Below, one piece after another: positions 1-8,944 of a stretch of 64,000 nucleotides of DNA. A program made the translations under genes and the position numbers. The stretch covers positions 34,983 to 98,982 of the forward strand of contig JBQDFP010000008.1 of assembly GCA_052085365.1 (NCBI GenBank), written 5' to 3'. Origin of the DNA: Canibacter sp052085365 (GTDB lineage: Bacteria; Actinomycetota; Actinomycetes; Actinomycetales; Microbacteriaceae). The notes beneath the pieces were generated by a model. The model did no database searches, was not told the DNA's origin, and worked only from the letters and a program-made list of their open reading frames with translations. Each line of letters opens with the position of its first letter. Positions within the stretch are counted from its first letter, which is position 1.

Positions 1-1041
1 CGAACGCTGCCTGCAGCACTCGAACTTGCGTATACCGTTCGCGCGCACGCACCGGATGCGTGGGTGATCAACTTCACAAACCCTGCAGGAATTATTACGC
101 AAGCGATGCGTGAAGTGCTGGGTAAAAAAGTTGTCGGCATCTGTGACACCCCGATTGGCTTAGTCCGTCGCGCAGCTACAGCCTTGGACATCGATACACA
201 TGCAGTGGATCATGCGGATCCGAACGTAAGTTTCGACTATGTCGGGCTCAATCACCTCGGCTGGTTGCGGAGTTTCCATGTGGGAGCGCACGATCGTCTG
301 CCAGAACTTATTGGTGATGATGCGAAACTCGATGTGATTGAAGAAGCTCGCATTGTCGGTTTCGACTGGATTCGTGCCATGAAGATGCTTCCGAGCGAGT
401 ATCTGTTCTACTACTACCTCAACCGTGAATCAGTTGAACGGATCCGCAGTGATGATGTCACTCGCGGGCAATTCCTCGCGCAGCAGCAGCAGAAGTTCTA
501 CGACGATGCTTCGAGCATGCCCAACCGTGCCGCGGACCTCTGGCGTGCAGCTCATCGTGAACGTGAGTACACGTATATGGCTGAATCCCGTGACGGAGAT
601 GAGCGTGCGGGACGGCGAGATGCAGATATTGCGGCCGGCGGGTATCAACAGGTCGCGCTAGACCTGATGACCGCGTTAACTCATGGGGAACCGGCACGAA
701 TGATTCTCGGTGTCGGCAACAGCGACGTGCAAGATGGGCGGGGACGCCTGCTGCCAGAACTATCTGCTGACGCGGTCATTGAGGTGCCGTGTCTTGTGGA
801 TCGCCTAGGCATTCACCCGATACGTGTACAGCCTGTGCGTGGGCCGGAACTGGGGCTCATGGTTAGTGTGAAGGCCTGTGAAGAACTTGTTATTCGTGCG
901 GTCCAAACGCGCAGCATCGACCTTGCTTGGCAAGCTATCGCGGCTCACCCGCTGATTGATTCCATTCGAGTGGCACAGCGGGTCCTGAACGGTTACATGC
1001 AGAAGCATCCGGCGATTGCCGACGTGTTGCAAGAAAAATAA
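1..1041 (+). CDS. 6-phospho-beta-glucosidase / GH4 family glycosidase (5' truncated)
   Basis: The reading frame is open from the first base, so the N-terminal NAD-binding part lies outside the window. The visible part starts with the end of the Rossmann region (INFTNPAG, typical of glycoside hydrolase family 4). GH4 enzymes hydrolyse 6-phospho-glycosides by an NAD+- and Mn2+-dependent oxidation/elimination mechanism. The expected metal-ligand regions are present: the Cys in GICDTP and the His in GLNHLGW. The product is cytoplasmic and would act on phosphorylated disaccharides. Substrate (beta-glucoside or other) cannot be decided from this fragment. The next gene, 165 bp downstream, is a sugar-importer ATPase. 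Confidence 0.85.
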   Translation, partial: RTLPAALELAYTVRAHAPDAWVINFTNPAGIITQAMREVLGKKVVGICDTPIGLVRRAATALDIDTHAVDHADPNVSFDYVGLNHLGWLRSFHVGAHDRLPELIGDDAKLDVIEEARIVGFDWIRAMKMLPSEYLFYYYLNRESVERIRSDDVTRGQFLAQQQQKFYDDASSMPNRAADLWRAAHREREYTYMAESRDGDERAGRRDADIAAGGYQQVALDLMTALTHGEPARMILGVGNSDVQDGRGRLLPELSADAVIEVPCLVDRLGIHPIRVQPVRGPELGLMVSVKACEELVIRAVQTRSIDLAWQAIAAHPLIDSIRVAQRVLNGYMQKHPAIADVLQEK

Positions 1042-1206
1042 ACTCCGCCGCACCGCATACCCCTGGTAGAGTTGCGTCAGGTTTGTGTCGAAGCCGACAC
1101 AAGCTCGGCGTAATGTATTACCCGTACACAACTAAATATTTATTTTGTCAACGTTCACAACGGATCGTCCGGCACGTACCTGCCGGTGAACGAAAGGAAA
1201 AACACA

Positions 1207-2319
1207 ATGGCCCGTGTCCAATATGACGATGTCACACTGAAATACCCCGGAACTGATCGACCGGCAGTGTCTCATCTCGATCTTGAGATTGAAGACGGCG
1301 AGTTCCTTGTACTCGTAGGTCCCTCCGGTTGCGGCAAATCAACAGCGCTGCGCATGATTGCCGGACTTGAAGAAGTATCCGACGGTCGCATCATTATCGG
1401 TGATGAAGACGTCACCGGTGTGAGTCCGAAAGATCGCGATATCGCGATGGTTTTTCAGAACTATGCGCTCTACCCGCACATGACTGTCGCAGAAAATATG
1501 GGATTCGCACTCAAAATTGCGGGAATCAAAAAAGAAGAACGTCGTAAACGTGTTGAAGCAGTCGCTGAACAGCTGGACCTTGCAGAATATCTCGACCGCA
1601 AACCCAAGGCACTCTCGGGTGGCCAACGTCAACGTGTCGCCATGGGGCGCGCAATCGTGCGTGAACCTCGTGTATTCCTCATGGATGAGCCGTTATCAAA
1701 CTTGGACGCAAAATTGCGCGTCCAGACTCGAACGAACATCACCGAGCTGCAGCGTGAACTCGGCATTACCACGGTGTATGTCACGCACGACCAGGTAGAA
1801 GCACTCACCATGGGCGACCGTATTGCGGTGCTGAAGCTCGGTGTGCTTCAGCAGGTGGGCACCCCTCGAGACCTACTGGATCGCCCAGTAAACCTCTTCG
1901 TGGCAGGTTTCATCGGAAGCCCCAGCATGAACCAGATTGAATTCAACGTTGCAAACGGCGGAGTTGAATACGGCAACCTCCGGATCGACCTTCCTCAGGC
2001 AGCTGCCGATGGGCTCGGTTCACGTGCAGTAATTGGGGTTCGTCCTGAAGACCTGCTCATCGCCGGACCTGAAGAAGCTGGCCTGACCGCCAAAGTGACG
2101 CTCGTAGAGGAGCTTGGTGCGGACGGTTACCTGTACGCTAATGCCTCTGTCGAGGGAGAACCAGTCTCAGTTGTAGCGCGTGTTGATGGTCGCGACCATC
2201 CAGAAGTGGGAGACACCGTTACCCTGGTGCCTCGTCTTGACCGTCTGCACTTGTTTAACCTCGAAAGCGGAGAACGTATTTTTGAGGCGGATGGCAATCT
2301 GCAGGCCGTACCTCAGTAA
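1207..2319 (+). CDS. MsmK/UgpC-type carbohydrate ABC transporter ATPase
   Basis: ATPase subunit that powers CUT1-type sugar importers at the inner face of the membrane. Visible: Walker A GPSGCGKST at about residues 38-46, Q-loop VFQNYALYPH, signature LSGGQRQR at about 136, Walker B FLMDEPLSNLD, H-loop VTHDQ, and a C-terminal TOBE/OB region of about 130 residues. Length 370 aa is normal. The ATG at 1207 is preferred over an in-frame ATG seven codons earlier because GAAAGGA lies 8 bases upstream of it. No permease or binding-protein genes are adjacent. In actinobacteria one such ATPase often serves several sugar importers, so it may be shared; that is inference. Confidence 0.9.
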   Translation: MARVQYDDVTLKYPGTDRPAVSHLDLEIEDGEFLVLVGPSGCGKSTALRMIAGLEEVSDGRIIIGDEDVTGVSPKDRDIAMVFQNYALYPHMTVAENMGFALKIAGIKKEERRKRVEAVAEQLDLAEYLDRKPKALSGGQRQRVAMGRAIVREPRVFLMDEPLSNLDAKLRVQTRTNITELQRELGITTVYVTHDQVEALTMGDRIAVLKLGVLQQVGTPRDLLDRPVNLFVAGFIGSPSMNQIEFNVANGGVEYGNLRIDLPQAAADGLGSRAVIGVRPEDLLIAGPEEAGLTAKVTLVEELGADGYLYANASVEGEPVSVVARVDGRDHPEVGDTVTLVPRLDRLHLFNLESGERIFEADGNLQAVPQ

Positions 2320-2335
2320 ATCTTCCCATTATTTT

Positions 2336-2380
2336 GTACACCGGCGCGGCGCGCTGTTTTCGCGTGTGGCGCCGGTGTAC
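2336..2380 (+). terminator. strong hairpin after the ABC ATPase gene
   Basis: Twelve-base arms GTACACCGGCGC and GCGCCGGTGTAC are perfect complements, with a further GC-rich inner stem. No U-tract follows, so it may terminate weakly or mark an mRNA 3' end. It lies 17 bp after the stop codon and 18 bp before the tRNA gene. Confidence 0.5.
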
Positions 2381-2398
2381 GTCTATGATGTAACAGTT

Positions 2399-2475
2399 GC
2401 CCCTATAGCCCAACTGGTAGAGGCGGAGGACTTAAAATCCTTTCAGTCTGGGTTCGAATCCCAGTAGGGGCACCA
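2399..2475 (+). tRNA. tRNA with anticodon UAA (tRNA-Leu by anticodon), CCA encoded
   Basis: Acceptor stem GCCCCTA/TAGGGGC pairs perfectly. The D-arm contains GGTAGA, the anticodon stem GAGGA/TCCTT encloses loop CTTAAAA (anticodon TAA), and the T-arm is CTGGG-TTCGAAT-CCCAG. Discriminator base A73 is followed by an encoded CCA. Anticodon and A73 indicate leucine. The variable region is only about five bases (TCAGT), whereas usual bacterial leucine tRNAs have a long variable arm. The cloverleaf is otherwise intact. Confidence 0.85.
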
Positions 2476-2639
2476 TTTTTAATCCTCGCGCTTCGTTGAT
2501 ATAGCGCTGAAGTTCTGGGGTGTTTTTGTTGCTATAGACCGCGATTGCCTACGTTTTGGTCAGATATTTGCATATCTCAAGTACCTCACGTCGGAGTAAA
2601 ACACCGAGAACCTCTCAGCCTTCTTCGACAACTGGCCAA

Positions 2640-2645
2640 TATAAT
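2640..2645 (+). promoter_or_regulatory. -10 hexamer of a probable leaderless promoter for lemA
   Basis: TATAAT ends 7 bases before the ATG at 2653. No Shine-Dalgarno sequence is present, so transcription probably starts at or next to the start codon. No good -35 box is seen. Confidence 0.6.
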
Positions 2646-2652
2646 CGGGTCT

Positions 2653-3249
2653 ATGGCTCCGTGGTTGATTACACTTCTCATCGTCCTTGCCGTCGTCGTG
2701 ATCGGCATTATTTATGTATGGGTGACATATAACTCACTCGTCAAACTGCGTATGCGTGTCGATGAAGCCTGGAGCGACATCACAGTGCAGCTCAAACGCA
2801 GGGCTGACCTCATCCCTTCCTTGGTTGACACTGTCAAGGGCTATGCAAGCCACGAAAAGCAAGTCTTCGAAGGTGTTACGAAAGCACGGGCAGAAACCCT
2901 TTCGGCTCAGGGACCGGCAGAGGCTTCTGTTGCTGAGAACCACATGCAGCAAGCCCTCAAATCAATCTTTGCGGTGGCTGAGGCGTATCCGCAGCTGCAG
3001 GCGAGCCAGAACTTCCTTGATTTGCAGACTCAGCTTGTTGACACCGAGAACAAAATTCAAGCATCTCGTCGTTTCTACAACGGTGGCGTGCGCGAACTGA
3101 ACACAAAGATCCAGATTTTCCCCAACACGATCTTCGTGCGCGGCATGGGCTTCCAAGAACGTGATTTCTTCGAAGTTGAAGACGTTGCCGCGATTTCAGA
3201 GCCTCCCCGGATTGACTTCGGTGGGGGAGCCTCCTCACCTCAGCAGTAG
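2653..3249 (+). CDS. LemA family protein
   Basis: Membrane-anchored LemA protein, 198 aa. One N-terminal transmembrane helix (about residues 4-26) is followed by the conserved LemA segment (RMRVDEAWSDITVQLKRR) and a helical cytoplasmic or extracytoplasmic bundle. The biochemical role is unknown. The family is often next to HtpX proteases, as here (htpX starts 20 bp downstream). The start at 2653 is chosen over an upstream in-frame ATG at 2545 because family members begin just before the helix and a TATAAT box sits 7 bases upstream. The C-terminus ends in a short Gly/Ser/Gln tail. Confidence 0.88.
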   Translation: MAPWLITLLIVLAVVVIGIIYVWVTYNSLVKLRMRVDEAWSDITVQLKRRADLIPSLVDTVKGYASHEKQVFEGVTKARAETLSAQGPAEASVAENHMQQALKSIFAVAEAYPQLQASQNFLDLQTQLVDTENKIQASRRFYNGGVRELNTKIQIFPNTIFVRGMGFQERDFFEVEDVAAISEPPRIDFGGGASSPQQ

Positions 3250-3269
3250 CCGCGGGGAGCCTCCACGCT

Positions 3270-4139
3270 GTGTATCGCGCGATCCGCAAGAATAAGTTCA
3301 ACACCGTGTTCATCATGGTGTTGTTCGTTTTGATTATTGCTGGCCTGGGTGTTTTAGCGGGATATATTTATAACAGTTGGGTCATCACGATTCTCGTGGT
3401 TGGTGTCTCCATCCTCTTCGCTGTGTTCCAATACTTTTTGGCGAGCAAACAAGCCATCAGCATGGCTGGTGGAGTCGAAATTACTGAGGCGGATAATCCT
3501 CGACTGTATAGAATTGTCGAGAATCTTGCGATTACCGAAGGTATGCCTACACCGAAGGTGTACATCGTGAACGATCCGGCACCGAACGCCTTTGCAACCG
3601 GTCGTGACCCTGAGCATGCGCTTGTAGCAGCAACAACAGGCTTGCTCGATCTCATGACGGATGCTGAGCTCGAAGGAGTGATGGCGCATGAACTGGGGCA
3701 CGTGAAAAACTATGACATTCGCGTCAGCATGATTGTATACGGGCTGGTTGTTGCTGTCGGCATGCTGTCAGACGTGCTCATACGCATGACGATCTTTGGG
3801 CGCAGCCGAAACAACAACCCCGTGCTTCTCATTGTGGGCCTGGTCGCGTTAATTATTGCTCCAATTATTGCAACTGTGGTGCAATTAGCCGTGTCACGCC
3901 AACGCGAGTATCTTGCGGACGCGACGGGGGCTATGACGACTCGCCATCCGGAAGCACTCGCGAGCGCATTGCATAAGCTTTCGCAGTACGGCCAGCCGAT
4001 GAAAAAACAGCAGTCAAGTATGGCGCACATGTGGTTCTCAAACCCGATGAAATCAGGCGCGATGCAGAAATTATTTTCAACGCACCCTCCGATCGACGAC
4101 CGTATTCGTCGACTTATCGACAGCGGAACACATTTCTAA
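3270..4139 (+). CDS. htpX: zinc metalloprotease HtpX homologue
   Basis: M48-family membrane protease for quality control of membrane proteins. 289 aa with two N-terminal transmembrane helices, the zinc motif HELGH at 140-144, two further hydrophobic segments after it, and the third-ligand region SRQREYLADA near 215. The GTG start is supported by GGGGAG about 10 bases upstream and by its position 20 bp after lemA, with which it probably forms an operon. C-terminal HPP and DDRI segments match the family. All expected catalytic residues are present. Confidence 0.92.
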   Translation: MYRAIRKNKFNTVFIMVLFVLIIAGLGVLAGYIYNSWVITILVVGVSILFAVFQYFLASKQAISMAGGVEITEADNPRLYRIVENLAITEGMPTPKVYIVNDPAPNAFATGRDPEHALVAATTGLLDLMTDAELEGVMAHELGHVKNYDIRVSMIVYGLVVAVGMLSDVLIRMTIFGRSRNNNPVLLIVGLVALIIAPIIATVVQLAVSRQREYLADATGAMTTRHPEALASALHKLSQYGQPMKKQQSSMAHMWFSNPMKSGAMQKLFSTHPPIDDRIRRLIDSGTHF

Positions 4140-4241
4140 AACGTCGGTCGTGACCGCGACACGCGAACGTATGCGCAAAGCTTGGATTCGACCTTAAAAC
4201 CGCGTAGCGTATCTCTCACCTGAAGGGAGTGGCGCACATTT

Positions 4242-5750
4242 ATGAGCCAGATGTTTCGTTCCCTCAGTAACCGCAATTATCGCGTGTGGTTCACCGGAGC
4301 GTTCATCTCGAATATCGGTGTGTGGATGCAAGGCACCGCTCAGAACTGGGTTGTGCTCACCGAGCTTACCGATAACGACGCAACCGCAGTCGGCTTTACT
4401 ATGGCGCTACAGTTCGGGCCGCAACTGTTGCTCGTCCCAATCACCGGAAGCGTCGCCGACCGCTTTGACCGAAGACTCGTCCAACTATGGACCAGGTTCC
4501 TCTCTGTATTTCTGGCCCTGGCCCTGGGCGTGTTGTTGCTTACCGGAGTGGCCGAGATCTGGCATCTGTATCTGTTCGCGCTGGCGCTCGGAACCGTAAA
4601 CGCATTCGATACGCCGTCACGTCAAGCCTTTGTTTCTGACCTGGTGCCGAGGCAGTTACTTCCGAATGCGGTTGGGCTCAACTCAGCATCGTTTAATTCG
4701 GCGCGGCTCATTGGGCCAGCGGTCGCCGGCCTCATGATTGCGGCGATTGGGTCAGGATGGGTCTTCATCGTCAACGGAATGTGCTTTGTGGCAGTCATCC
4801 TGTCGCTGTTCATGGTGCCGTCGCGTAGTCCAGAAGCTGAACCGATTACGGCTCCGGTCGATGCTCCTTCTCCGGACGGAAAATTTAAGAAGACCGGTCT
4901 GATGGACGGATTCAGATACGTCATGAGCCGCCAAGACCTCATCATCGTATTTATTATGGTGTTTTTGGTGGGCACTTTTGGCCAAAACTTCCCAATCTAT
5001 GCTTCAACAATGGCGGTCGAGTTTGGCCAGGGAGCGGGAGAGTTCGGCGTATTATCGTCAGTTCTGGCGATCGGCTCACTGGCTGGCGCACTCCTCGTAG
5101 CGCGCATGACCGTGGCACGTATGCGAGTGGTCATTCTGTCGGCGTTGGGTTTCGGCATCGCGGGGATTGTAGCGGCTGTTATGCCAACGTTTGTGACATT
5201 TGCGATCGTTCTCATATTTTTGGGCTTGAGTACCTCCACTATGCTGTCGACTGCAAATGGGTTCGTCCAAACTACAACCGACTCGCTATTGCGCGGGCGG
5301 GTACTCTCACTTTATTTCGCGATTTTAATGGGAGGTACTCCCATTGGCGCACCATTTGTTGGGTGGGTTGCCGACCAGTTTGGGCCAAGATGGTCGGTTG
5401 TCGTCGCGGGTATTTCTGGTCTGGCAGCGGCGCTAACGGCGCTCATCTGGCTTATGGTCTCCCGAAAGCTTCGACTGCGCTGGGTAACCGGCAGAGGATT
5501 TGGCGTGACGCATATTGGACGCCCGGTTGCGGGAATACACCCGCGTAATCAGCAAGAGTCGCTCACAGCTCCGTTACGCGTATTAAAACGCGAAGCACCA
5601 TATACGGTAAGCGGTGCGCTGACACCCAATGAGGCGATCAGTGACGCGACGGGTGCCATATCCATTCCTGGTCGCAATTTAGTCGCAGAAGAAGACGTGA
5701 TTTCACCCGACTCTGAGCCCGAAGATCAGAGTTCGTCACCTGACAAATGA
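4242..5750 (+). CDS. MFS transporter (EntS-like, MFS_3 type)
   Basis: Major facilitator with about 12 membrane helices in the first 410 residues. The loop 2-3 motif appears as GSVADRFDRR and the N-terminus (FRSLSNRNYRVWFTGAFIS) is typical of the EntS/MFS_3 exporter group. A hydrophilic C-terminal tail of about 85 residues ends in an acidic/serine-rich stretch. GAAGGGAG lies 13-20 bases before the ATG. Substrate is unknown; efflux is the likely direction from family membership only. It stands alone between htpX and aspA. Confidence 0.82.
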   Translation: MSQMFRSLSNRNYRVWFTGAFISNIGVWMQGTAQNWVVLTELTDNDATAVGFTMALQFGPQLLLVPITGSVADRFDRRLVQLWTRFLSVFLALALGVLLLTGVAEIWHLYLFALALGTVNAFDTPSRQAFVSDLVPRQLLPNAVGLNSASFNSARLIGPAVAGLMIAAIGSGWVFIVNGMCFVAVILSLFMVPSRSPEAEPITAPVDAPSPDGKFKKTGLMDGFRYVMSRQDLIIVFIMVFLVGTFGQNFPIYASTMAVEFGQGAGEFGVLSSVLAIGSLAGALLVARMTVARMRVVILSALGFGIAGIVAAVMPTFVTFAIVLIFLGLSTSTMLSTANGFVQTTTDSLLRGRVLSLYFAILMGGTPIGAPFVGWVADQFGPRWSVVVAGISGLAAALTALIWLMVSRKLRLRWVTGRGFGVTHIGRPVAGIHPRNQQESLTAPLRVLKREAPYTVSGALTPNEAISDATGAISIPGRNLVAEEDVISPDSEPEDQSSSPDK

Positions 5751-5818
5751 CGCGATAAGCTTAGGAGGGACGGCAACACAGTTGTTGCCTTAAGACGACT
5801 CCAAGGAGAACGATCGCA

Positions 5819-7300
5819 GTGAGTGATTTTCACACTTCTCAAACCCGGACGGAAGCTGATTCGATCGGAAGTGTTGAGATTCCAGCTTCTGTGTATTGGG
5901 GAGTGCACACCTGGCGTGCAATGAAGAACTTCCCGATTACTCGACGGCCAATCTCGGTGTACCCGGATTTTGTTCGTGCATTTGCATGCGTCAAACAAGC
6001 AGCAGCTCGAGCTAACGCTGAAATCGGTGCGCTAGATGAGCAGAAAGCTCGCCTCATCGACCGTGCGTGTGAAGAAGTGAAGACTGGCATGCTGCACGAC
6101 CAGTTTGTGGTTGGTGTGATTCAGGGCGGTGCCGGTACCTCAACGAACATGAACGCAAACGAGGTCATCACGAATCGAGCATTGGAACTCGCAGGTCATG
6201 CACGTGGCGATTACTCCTTTATTAACCCGAACGATCACACAAACCGTAGCCAGTCGACCAACGACACGTACCCAACCGCGATAAAAATTGCGCTTGCAAT
6301 GTCGCTGACTGACCTTTTGGAACAGATTGAACTGCTGGCCGCAAGCTTCGAAAAGAAGGGCGCCGAATACGACCACGTTCTGAAGGTCGGCCGCACCCAG
6401 CTGCAGGACGCAGTTCCGATGACCCTTGGTCAGGAATTCACAGCATTCGCCGTGACACTTCGAGAGGAAATAGACCGGCTCACCGAAGCAGAGTCGCTCC
6501 TGTATGAAGTTAACATGGGGGCTACCGCGATCGGCACCGGTATCAACGCTCCGGTCGGATACCGTGAATCAGTGGTGAAACATCTGCGGGAAATTACAGG
6601 TCTTGAGTTGGTCTCTGCTGGAAACTTGGTCGAGTCGACGAGTGACACCGGCGTGTTTGTGACCTTCTCAGGTGCTTTGAAGCGCAGTGCCCTGAAGCTC
6701 TCCAAGATTTCAAACGACCTGCGGTTGCTTTCTTCCGGTCCACAAGCAGGTTTGGGTGAAATTAACCTTCCTGCAGTGCAAGCGGGCTCATCGATTATGC
6801 CCGGTAAAGTGAACCCCGTGATTCCCGAATCGGTTTCACAGGTGGCCTACTCGGTGGCCGGCGCAGACGTGACCGTTTCGATGGCAGTTGAAGCAGGCCA
6901 GCTGCAGCTGAACGCATTTGAACCGATCATTGCTCATTCACTATTCCAATCGGTCACCTGGGTGAGCCGCGCGTGCGAAACACTGCGCGTCAACTGCGTC
7001 GATGGAATCACAGCGAACGAAGATCGCCTTGCCGACACCGTCTCGCGTTCAGTAACCGTGATTACGGCACTTGCGCCAGTCATTGGGTACGCTGAGGCGG
7101 CAAAACTTGCGAACGAAGCGTTGCAGACTCATGAACCAGTAGCTGCTCTCGTCATTGAGCACGGTTTACTCGACCGTGAGCAACTTGACGAGATTCTGCA
7201 GCCTGCGAAGCTTGCAGGTATTGCTCCCGAAGTGGGTAAGGTCAACACGGGTAATAACCCTGAAGAGGTTGATACGACTTCGACTGTTGGCGAAGGCTAA
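5819..7300 (+). CDS. aspA: aspartate ammonia-lyase
   Basis: Cytoplasmic homotetramer of the fumarase/aspartase superfamily; converts L-aspartate to fumarate and ammonia. 493 aa, close to the usual 470-490. Visible signatures: GGAGTSTNMNANEV near residue 102, NRSQSTNDTYPTA near 140, and the family signature GSSIMPGKVNP at about 323-333 carrying the catalytic serine loop. The GTG start follows AAGGAG by about 9 bases. The C-terminus carries about 25 extra polar residues. A strong bidirectional terminator follows the stop. Confidence 0.93.
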   Translation: MSDFHTSQTRTEADSIGSVEIPASVYWGVHTWRAMKNFPITRRPISVYPDFVRAFACVKQAAARANAEIGALDEQKARLIDRACEEVKTGMLHDQFVVGVIQGGAGTSTNMNANEVITNRALELAGHARGDYSFINPNDHTNRSQSTNDTYPTAIKIALAMSLTDLLEQIELLAASFEKKGAEYDHVLKVGRTQLQDAVPMTLGQEFTAFAVTLREEIDRLTEAESLLYEVNMGATAIGTGINAPVGYRESVVKHLREITGLELVSAGNLVESTSDTGVFVTFSGALKRSALKLSKISNDLRLLSSGPQAGLGEINLPAVQAGSSIMPGKVNPVIPESVSQVAYSVAGADVTVSMAVEAGQLQLNAFEPIIAHSLFQSVTWVSRACETLRVNCVDGITANEDRLADTVSRSVTVITALAPVIGYAEAAKLANEALQTHEPVAALVIEHGLLDREQLDEILQPAKLAGIAPEVGKVNTGNNPEEVDTTSTVGEG

Positions 7301-7320
7301 CGTCACACCGCACACAAAAA

Positions 7321-7360
7321 CTGCCGGCAAGGAGCAATTCCTTGCCGGCAGTTTTTATTT
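7321..7360. terminator. bidirectional terminator between aspA and the FAH-family gene
   Basis: A 13-bp perfect stem (CTGCCGGCAAGGA and its complement) with loop GCAAT is followed by TTTTTATTT on the plus strand and TTTTTGTGTG on the minus strand. It serves the two convergent genes. Confidence 0.93.
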
Positions 7361-7386
7361 CGTTTCAAGACGAGTGCCGAGCCGGA

Positions 7387-8256
7387 CTACTTCTCAGCGA
7401 CGCAGTGAGAAGTTAACGCGCCGATCTTTTCAATTGAGACGGTGACAGTAGTACCGTCTTTCAAAAAGAGCTGCGGTTTACGACTTCGTCCAGCACCGCC
7501 GGGGGAGCCCGTAGAAATAAGCGTTCCTGGCTGGAGCGTCACACCGTCTGAAAGTGCGGCAACAAGTTGTGCAATAGAGCGGATCATGAATTTTGTTGAA
7601 GAATCTTGCGCGCGAAAGCCATCTACATCTGTGGTGATGTGGAGTTCTTGTGGGTCCGGGATTTCATCTGCCGTGGTAACGACTGGTCCAACCGGGGTGA
7701 AACCATCGAATGACTTACAGCGTGACCATTGTGGCTCTGCGAACTGAATGTTGCGAGCCGTGATGTCGTTGACTGCCGTATAGCCAAACACATAGTCGAG
7801 GGCTTCCTCTTCAGATACGTTCTTGGCTGCTTTGCCAATAATGACCCCAAGCTCACCCTCGTAATCAATTTCTTCTGAGAGTCGTTCAACGAGTACTACC
7901 TCTGCATTGTGCGCACCCAGTGAGTTTGGGAAGAGCGAGAAGAGGACTGGACCAGAGTCATTATCGAGATTGAGCTCGCTTGCATGCTCGTCATAATTGA
8001 GGCCGACTGCGAGCGTGATGGGTGGATCAATGACTGCGGGTTCGTAGACGACATTTTCGAGCGAGAACCATTTCTCTTCGGATGCTTCCGCAAGTCGAGC
8101 TCGGAGGAGATCCAGTGTTTCGGGGCCCTGCTCGATGAAGTCCTGCAGGGTTTGCGCCGTTATTCCGAGATCTTCCACGCTTATGGCTCGATCGTCATCA
8201 ACCACTACGAGTTGGGTTTTTGAGAGTGGATCGGGAGTCACATGCGCTAGCTTCAC
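7387..8256 (-). CDS. fumarylacetoacetate hydrolase (FAH) family protein
   Basis: 289 aa. The C-terminal two thirds match the FAH fold: metal-ligand segment EEIDYEGELGVIIG (two Glu plus an Asp in the family), AVNDITARN, and the product-binding stretch TLISTGSPGG. Such proteins are 2-keto acid decarboxylases, acylpyruvases or hydratases on 1,3-diketone-like substrates; the exact substrate cannot be told. The GTG start sits 6 bases after a TAAGCT -10 box and no Shine-Dalgarno is seen, so a leaderless transcript is likely. No catabolic partner genes are adjacent. Confidence 0.85.
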   Translation of the reverse strand: MKLAHVTPDPLSKTQLVVVDDDRAISVEDLGITAQTLQDFIEQGPETLDLLRARLAEASEEKWFSLENVVYEPAVIDPPITLAVGLNYDEHASELNLDNDSGPVLFSLFPNSLGAHNAEVVLVERLSEEIDYEGELGVIIGKAAKNVSEEEALDYVFGYTAVNDITARNIQFAEPQWSRCKSFDGFTPVGPVVTTADEIPDPQELHITTDVDGFRAQDSSTKFMIRSIAQLVAALSDGVTLQPGTLISTGSPGGAGRSRKPQLFLKDGTTVTVSIEKIGALTSHCVAEK

Positions 8257-8262
8257 AACTCC

Positions 8263-8268
8263 AGCTTA
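8263..8268 (-). promoter_or_regulatory. -10 hexamer of a probable leaderless promoter for the FAH-family gene
   Basis: Minus-strand TAAGCT followed by exactly 6 bases and the GTG start at 8256. The same hexamer and spacing precede ilvD and the M16 protease gene. Confidence 0.6.
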
Positions 8269-8414
8269 GCGAATTCGGTTGGGCGAGTTTGAAGACCAGC
8301 GTAATCTGGCAAAATCTGTGCGACCGGTTGGGGGTGCATGCCCGAGCCTTGAATGGCTTCTGAACCTGGAGTGAGCGCACAGCGAACACTCGGCCGTGCG
8401 TTGAAAAAACCCTG

Positions 8415-8420
8415 CACAAT
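8415..8420 (+). promoter_or_regulatory. possible -10 hexamer for the FKBP gene
   Basis: CACAAT ends 6 bases before the ATG at 8427. It is weaker than the other examples (C in place of T at position 1), but no Shine-Dalgarno sequence is present. Confidence 0.4.
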
Positions 8421-8426
8421 GGAATC

Positions 8427-8798
8427 ATGGCTGAAAATAATCTCGTAAAACCAGAAATTGACTTCCCTGAAGTGCCCGCTCCCTCTGAGCTCGTTATTGA
8501 AGACATCACCGTGGGCGATGGAGCAGAGGCGAAAACGGCCTCAACAGTCGACGTTCACTATCTGGGTGTCGAATACGATTCGGGTGAAGAGTTCGATTCT
8601 TCGTGGAGCCGAGGCGAGTCTATTAATTTCCCGCTGATGGCTCTCGTGCCAGGCTGGCAAAAAGGTATTCCGGGTATGAAAGTTGGCGGTCGTCGCAAAC
8701 TGGTCGTCCCGCCTGCGCTGGCCTACGGGAATGCGCCAGGTCACCCGCTTGCCGGTAAGACGCTGATTTTCGTGATTGATCTTTTGGGTGTGAGCTAG
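8427..8798 (+). CDS. FKBP-type peptidyl-prolyl cis-trans isomerase
   Basis: Small cytoplasmic FKBP of 123 aa with a single domain and no signal peptide. Typical elements: VDVHYLGVEYDSGEEFDSSW, INFPL, LVPGWQKGIPGMKVGGRRKLVVPPALAYG and the closing strand LIFVIDLL. It accelerates proline isomerisation during folding. In actinobacteria a similar small FKBP is common as a single-gene unit. A short dyad GCATCG-CA-CGATGC (8804-8817) follows the stop and could be a weak terminator. Confidence 0.92.
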   Translation: MAENNLVKPEIDFPEVPAPSELVIEDITVGDGAEAKTASTVDVHYLGVEYDSGEEFDSSWSRGESINFPLMALVPGWQKGIPGMKVGGRRKLVVPPALAYGNAPGHPLAGKTLIFVIDLLGVS

Positions 8799-8944
8799 CC
8801 TACGCATCGCACGATGCGCGAGTGGCCGTTCGCGCAAGTCTAGGCTGCCTGATAAGATAATGAGGTTGCCGTTAGACGGCCGCGGAAACAGAGAGTCAAC
8901 ACATCCGGTGATTGACGCCGCGCAGCAACACGAAGGGAACCGCT

